Positions 61,295 to 64,000 of a DNA stretch of 64,000 nucleotides are shown one piece after another; position 1 is the first letter of the stretch; each line of letters opens with the position of its first letter. Below the pieces are notes generated by a model. The model worked only from the letters and a program-made list of their open reading frames with translations, ran no database searches and was not told the origin of the DNA. Source of the DNA: Lysobacter capsici. GTDB taxonomy: Bacteria; Pseudomonadota; Gammaproteobacteria; Xanthomonadales; Xanthomonadaceae. The translations under genes were made by a program, and so were the position numbers. Location of the stretch: the NCBI RefSeq assembly GCF_018732085.1, contig NZ_CP076103.1:1116001-1180000 (forward strand), given 5' to 3'.

Positions 61295-62440
61295 ATGTCG
61301 ACCGCTCCGGCCGCCGATTCGCAACCACGCCTGCCGCAACTCGACGCCCTGCGCGGCATCGCCGCGCTGTACGTGGTGATCTACCACGTCATGGCGATGC
61401 CCGATCCTGATCTGTCGGTGCCGGCCTGGGCCTTGCCGATCGTCGGCATGGGCGGCAGCGGCGTGGTGCTGTTCTTCGTCATGAGCGCGTTCTCGCTGTG
61501 CCTGACCTGGCCGCGCCACGCCGCGTCGGGCCTGCCGCTGCGCAGTTTCTATCTCAGCCGCCTGGCCCGCATCGCGCCGCTTATGCTGGCCTTGCTGAGC
61601 TTGATGATCTTCAAGGACCAGTTCCGCGCCGTGCCCTTGCGCGGCTACGACGAAGTGGCCTGGAACTATTCGCTGCTGTTCGGCCTGTCGCCGCAATGGC
61701 AGCAGGGCATCGTCATGGGCAGCTGGACGATCGGCGTGGAGATGCTGTTCTACGCGATCTTCCCGTTGATCGCGCTGTACGTGCGCGGCCTGTGGGTGCA
61801 ACTCGCGCTGCTGGTGGCGAGCTATCTGCTGGCCTTGTGGGCCAAGACCGGATTGCCGGCCGGCTGGGCGCACTTCGGCGAGCACGTCGGCCTGCTTCGG
61901 CAATTGCCGGTGTTCGCCTTGGGCTGCGTGTTGTTCGAACTGTGGCGACGGCTGCGCGAACTGCCGCAGCGGCGCAAACGCATCGTCGGCGTGAGCCTGT
62001 TGCTGCTGGGCGGGCTGGCCCTGGGCCTGTCGTTCTACGGCCGCCTGCCGCCGATTCCCGGCATCGCCGACGGCTGGTACCTGTCGGCATTGTTCTACGG
62101 CCTGATGCTGCTGGGCCTGCTGTTGGCGAGCAATCGCGTGCTGGTCAATCGCGCGACCTGTTTTCTGGGCACCATCAGTTATTCGTTGTACCTGGTGCAT
62201 CCGTTCGTGGTGTCGCGGATGTACGGCGTGTTCGCGAAGCTCTACGCCGTGCTGCCGGAAGGCACCGCGTACTTCGCTTGCCTGGGGTTGAGTCTGGTGC
62301 TGGTGATTCCGGCGTCGTGGCTGACGTATCGGTTCATCGAGAAGCCCGGCATCCGGCTGGGGCATCGGCTGTTTGCGTGGGTGCGGGCGCGGCGAGGGTC
62401 GGCTGCGGATCAAGGCGAGGCGCAGCGGCTGGCGTCTTGA
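61295..62440 (+). CDS. Acyltransferase family 3 membrane protein
   Basis: This 381-residue integral membrane O-acyltransferase has about ten helices. ATG 61295 is used (a TTG just before it is possible), with AGGGA upstream. The N-terminal LPQLDALRGIAALYVVIYHV holds the catalytic-type His in the first helix, GGSGVVLFFVMSAFSLCLTW is the SGF-like motif, and FYLSRLARIAPLMLALLSLM the R-x-x-R-I-x-P motif. VMGSWTIGVEMLFYAIFPLI is the fourth-helix signature and ISYSLYLVHPFVVSRM lies near the C-terminus. Such enzymes acetylate surface polysaccharides, LPS or other carbohydrates. There is no glycan gene beside it, so the substrate is open. Confidence 0.92.
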   Translation: MSTAPAADSQPRLPQLDALRGIAALYVVIYHVMAMPDPDLSVPAWALPIVGMGGSGVVLFFVMSAFSLCLTWPRHAASGLPLRSFYLSRLARIAPLMLALLSLMIFKDQFRAVPLRGYDEVAWNYSLLFGLSPQWQQGIVMGSWTIGVEMLFYAIFPLIALYVRGLWVQLALLVASYLLALWAKTGLPAGWAHFGEHVGLLRQLPVFALGCVLFELWRRLRELPQRRKRIVGVSLLLLGGLALGLSFYGRLPPIPGIADGWYLSALFYGLMLLGLLLASNRVLVNRATCFLGTISYSLYLVHPFVVSRMYGVFAKLYAVLPEGTAYFACLGLSLVLVIPASWLTYRFIEKPGIRLGHRLFAWVRARRGSAADQGEAQRLAS

Positions 62441-62505
62441 GTGGAGTCGCTGGCGCAGTCGCTTCGCTGCGTGTGCCGATGTGTGGGTTCTGCGGTGGGT
62501 GAGCG

Positions 62506-62540
62506 TAAAGCGTCGGGGCTCAAGCCCCTCCCACAAAAGA
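62506..62540. repeat. REP-A half element (reverse)
   Basis: AAAGCGTCGGGGCTCAAGCC / CCTCCCACAAAAGA. Confidence 0.9.
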
Positions 62541-62556
62541 CCTCGTAGCCTCGCCA

Positions 62557-62588
62557 TTGGCTTGATTGGCTTGATTGGCTTGATTGGC
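62557..62588. repeat. (TTGGCTTGA)n 9-bp tandem repeat
   Basis: Three and a half exact units of TTGGCTTGA between two REP-A elements. Confidence 0.85.
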
Positions 62589-62659
62589 GTTATGAACGTC
62601 TTGACGCGAGACCGTGGCGCAAGCCAGCGCAGCTTCCGATCGCAGTGTCTCGTCAGGAT

Positions 62660-62691
62660 TTTTGTGGGAGGGGCTTGAGCTCCGACGCCTT
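62660..62691. repeat. REP-A half element (forward) upstream of the RAYT gene
   Basis: TTTTTGTGGGAGGGGCTTGA / GCTCCGACGCC. Confidence 0.88.
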
Positions 62692-62783
62692 CCGCTCAGT
62701 TCGCCGCGTAATCGGAGTTTTCCGATCCTCCGGTGCAATCAACACCGATAGAACCCAATCGCGCGCAGCGCCAGTCTGCGAGC

Positions 62784-63272
62784 ATGAACTCACCCGATCC
62801 TCAGCCCGATTACCAAGCGCTACGACGCGGCCGCTGGTCCGAGCAACAACGCATCTACCTCGTCACCACCGTCTGCATTCGCGGCCGTCGAATCTTCGCC
62901 AGCGACCACTGCGCCGACATCGCCGCCCGCGCCATCGCCGACCCCGGGAAATGGCTGGGAGCGAGTTTGCTGTGCTGGGTGCTGATGCCCGACCACTGGC
63001 ATGGCTTGATTGAGTTGCATAGCGACATTCGCCTGGAAAGCGTGGTGGCCTCACTCAAGGGCCGCGCCGCGCGCGCGGTCAATCGCAGCTTGCATCGCAA
63101 GGGGATGGTGTGGATGCCGGGTTTCCACGATCACGCATTGCGCGAAGACGAAGATGTATTGCAAGCGGCGCGCTACATCGTCGCAAATCCAAAGCGCGCA
63201 GGGCTGGTGCAACGTGTCGGCGATTACCCGTATTGGGATGCGGTGTGGCTGGAACAAAAGCGTCGGGGCTAA
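62784..63272 (+). mobile_element. REP-associated tyrosine transposase (RAYT, Y1/HUH family)
   Basis: The 162-residue protein from ATG 62784 (MNSPDPQPDYQALRRGRWSE) carries the HUH motif MPDHWHGLIEL (H71 and H73) and the catalytic Tyr 131 in ARYIVANPKRAGLV. It also has the family N-terminus RGRWSEQQRIYLVTTVCIRG and FHDHALREDEDVLQ. RAYTs are domesticated IS200/IS605-like transposases that cut and move REP sequences. The last codons (KRRG and the TAA stop) lie inside a REP-A element (63255-63290), and another REP-A lies upstream at 62660, so the gene is bracketed by its probable substrates. In-frame ATG 62733 is a less likely start. Confidence 0.93.
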
Positions 63273-63290
63273 AGCTCCCTCCCACAAAAG
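63255..63290. repeat. REP-A half element overlapping the RAYT stop
   Basis: AAAAGCGTCGGGGCTAAAGC / TCCCTCCCACAAAAGC. It supplies the last four codons and stop codon of the RAYT gene. Confidence 0.92.
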
Positions 63291-63400
63291 CCGTCGATCC
63301 GAGGCGGCTGGTTGGCTGGTTGCGTTTCCGATGTCGCACGCATGGCAGCATGCCGTGGTCTGCGAGCGCGACGCTGCCCGCCGGCGCCATTATCGCGAGG

Positions 63401-63443
63401 TCTTTTGTGGGAGGGAGCTTTAGCCCCGACGCTTTTCGATCAG
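63401..63443. repeat. REP-A half element overlapping the end of the acetyl-CoA hydrolase-like gene
   Basis: TCTTTTGTGGGAGGGAGCTT / TAGCCCCGACGCTTTTCGATCA. It is inverted relative to 63255-63290 with the same GGGAGGGAGC variant, so the two form a matched pair of arms; its end includes the stop codon of the minus-strand gene. Confidence 0.92.
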
Positions 63444-64000
63444 TGCGCCGCGCTCTCGCGCAAACCCAGCGCAACCAACTTGGCTTCGATGCGCTCACCC
63501 AGGCCGGACGGCTTGTCCAGGCCCATGCGTCGCAACGCCTCGTGGTCCTGGCTGGCGGGAGCGAACAACGCACGCAGCACGGTCTTGATCTTCGCGCCCT
63601 TTGTAGCGGTACTCGCCTTCAACCATCCCAGCGCCTTGACCAGCCGCTGCTCGACCGCGTCGAAGTCGCTGCCGAGCGGGTAATCAGGCAGCGTGCCGTC
63701 GCTGCGGAACGGCGCCAGTGTTTCGCGCAGGCGCTCGGGATTGTTGTGGGGCGTCACGCGCGGCGTGAACCGCGGCAGCTTGCCGCTGCCCATCGCGGTC
63801 AGCAGCAGGCCGGCGATGAAACGCGAGTCGGCGACGGCCGCCATCGCGCGGATGCAGTCCTCGTCGGTCTTGCCGCGCAGGTCGGCGATCCCGTACTCGG
63901 TGATGTAGACATCGCGCAGATGGCGCGGGATCGTGGTCTGCGCGTAGTTCCACACCACGTTCGAACGGACCTCGCCGCCGCTCTCGCGGCTGGCGCGCAG
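63440..64000 (-). CDS. Acetyl-CoA hydrolase/transferase family protein, C-terminal part (runs off right edge)
   Basis: About 186 C-terminal residues are visible, open to the window edge. VVWNYAQTTIPRHLRDVYIT and EYGIADLRGKTDEDCIRAMA are the hallmark of the acetyl-CoA hydrolase/transferase C-terminal domain (YxTEYGIADLRGK). The following AVADSRFIAGLLLTAMGSGK and LPRFTPRVTPHNNPERLRET continue the domain. The family includes CoA transferases for acetate, succinate and 4-hydroxybutyrate, and the catalytic Glu region is outside the window, so activity cannot be set. The stop codon lies in a REP-A element. Confidence 0.88.
   Translation of the reverse strand: MRASRESGGEVRSNVVWNYAQTTIPRHLRDVYITEYGIADLRGKTDEDCIRAMAAVADSRFIAGLLLTAMGSGKLPRFTPRVTPHNNPERLRETLAPFRSDGTLPDYPLGSDFDAVEQRLVKALGWLKASTATKGAKIKTVLRALFAPASQDHEALRRMGLDKPSGLGERIEAKLVALGLRESAAH

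Larger units (their letters stand above)
62441..62783. other. Intergenic region with two REP-A half-elements and a 9-bp tandem array, upstream of the RAYT gene
   Basis: Contains REP-A at 62506-62540 (reverse orientation), the TTGGCTTGA array at 62557-62588 and REP-A at 62660-62691 (forward orientation), about 90 bp before the RAYT start. No gene is seen. Confidence 0.75.

Noticed and set aside
62784..63272. Intact IS200/IS605 insertion sequence
   Set aside because: No TnpB gene and no element ends beyond the REP-A hairpins; the protein length and motifs fit a RAYT rather than an autonomous IS.

Overview
The window is GC-rich chromosomal DNA from a gammaproteobacterium of the Xanthomonadaceae, most likely a Lysobacter or close relative. 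This is inferred from the housekeeping gene orders (UPF0149-pepP; rph/yicC-gmk-rpoZ-spoT-ridA; mrcA divergent from pilMNOPQ), the type B ribosomal protein L31, the MoxR/VWA cluster, and the very many short intergenic REP-like repeats built around GTGGGAGGGGCTTCAGCCCC. No rRNA, tRNA or CRISPR array was recognised.

Layout. 0-1 kb: start of a two-component-regulator-propeller sensor that runs off the left edge. 1.2-3.1 kb: UPF0149 protein and aminopeptidase P. 4-7.4 kb: LysR regulator divergent from an unusual SDR protein, a frameshifted LMW-phosphatase-like gene, and prolidase pepQ. 7.6-13.4 kb: PilZ/DUF1631 pair, then a leftward VOC-rdgB-membrane protein-hemW operon. 14.3-21 kb: rph divergent from yicC-gmk-rpoZ-spoT-ridA (nucleotide, transcription and stringent-response functions). 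21.1-27.5 kb: AraC regulator divergent from a beta-helix lipoprotein, a diheme cytochrome lipoprotein and a TonB-dependent receptor. 27.6-36.1 kb: recG, a small RTX protein, DUF4166 protein, nucleoside hydrolase, rpmE (type B), gltA and a secreted protein. 36.3-40.6 kb: hypothetical exported or membrane proteins, one interrupted by a C-rich tract. 40.9-49.5 kb: PBP1A divergent from the type IV pilus alignment operon pilMNOPQ, in which pilM carries a frameshift and pilP is scrambled. 49.8-56.7 kb: MoxR/DUF58/DUF4381/VWA/VWA-TPR/BatD operon. 57.2-62.4 kb: DAACS symporter, transketolase, acyltransferase. 62.5-64 kb: a REP-associated tyrosine transposase (RAYT) embedded in REP elements, then the C-terminal part of an acetyl-CoA hydrolase/transferase-type gene running off the right edge.

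The most striking points are: (i) the RAYT gene whose last codons lie inside the same REP sequence that is scattered through the window, usually as head-to-head pairs; (ii) an extremely C-rich segment of about 455 bp flanked by an 18-bp perfect direct repeat inside a small exported-protein gene; (iii) damage to pilM (2-nt deficit) and pilP (a decayed 276-bp tandem duplication), which either breaks type IV pili or, more probably, reflects poor assembly; (iv) a regulator/beta-helix/diheme cytochrome/TonB receptor locus of unknown substrate. Items ii and iii should be resolved by read mapping before any biology is inferred.
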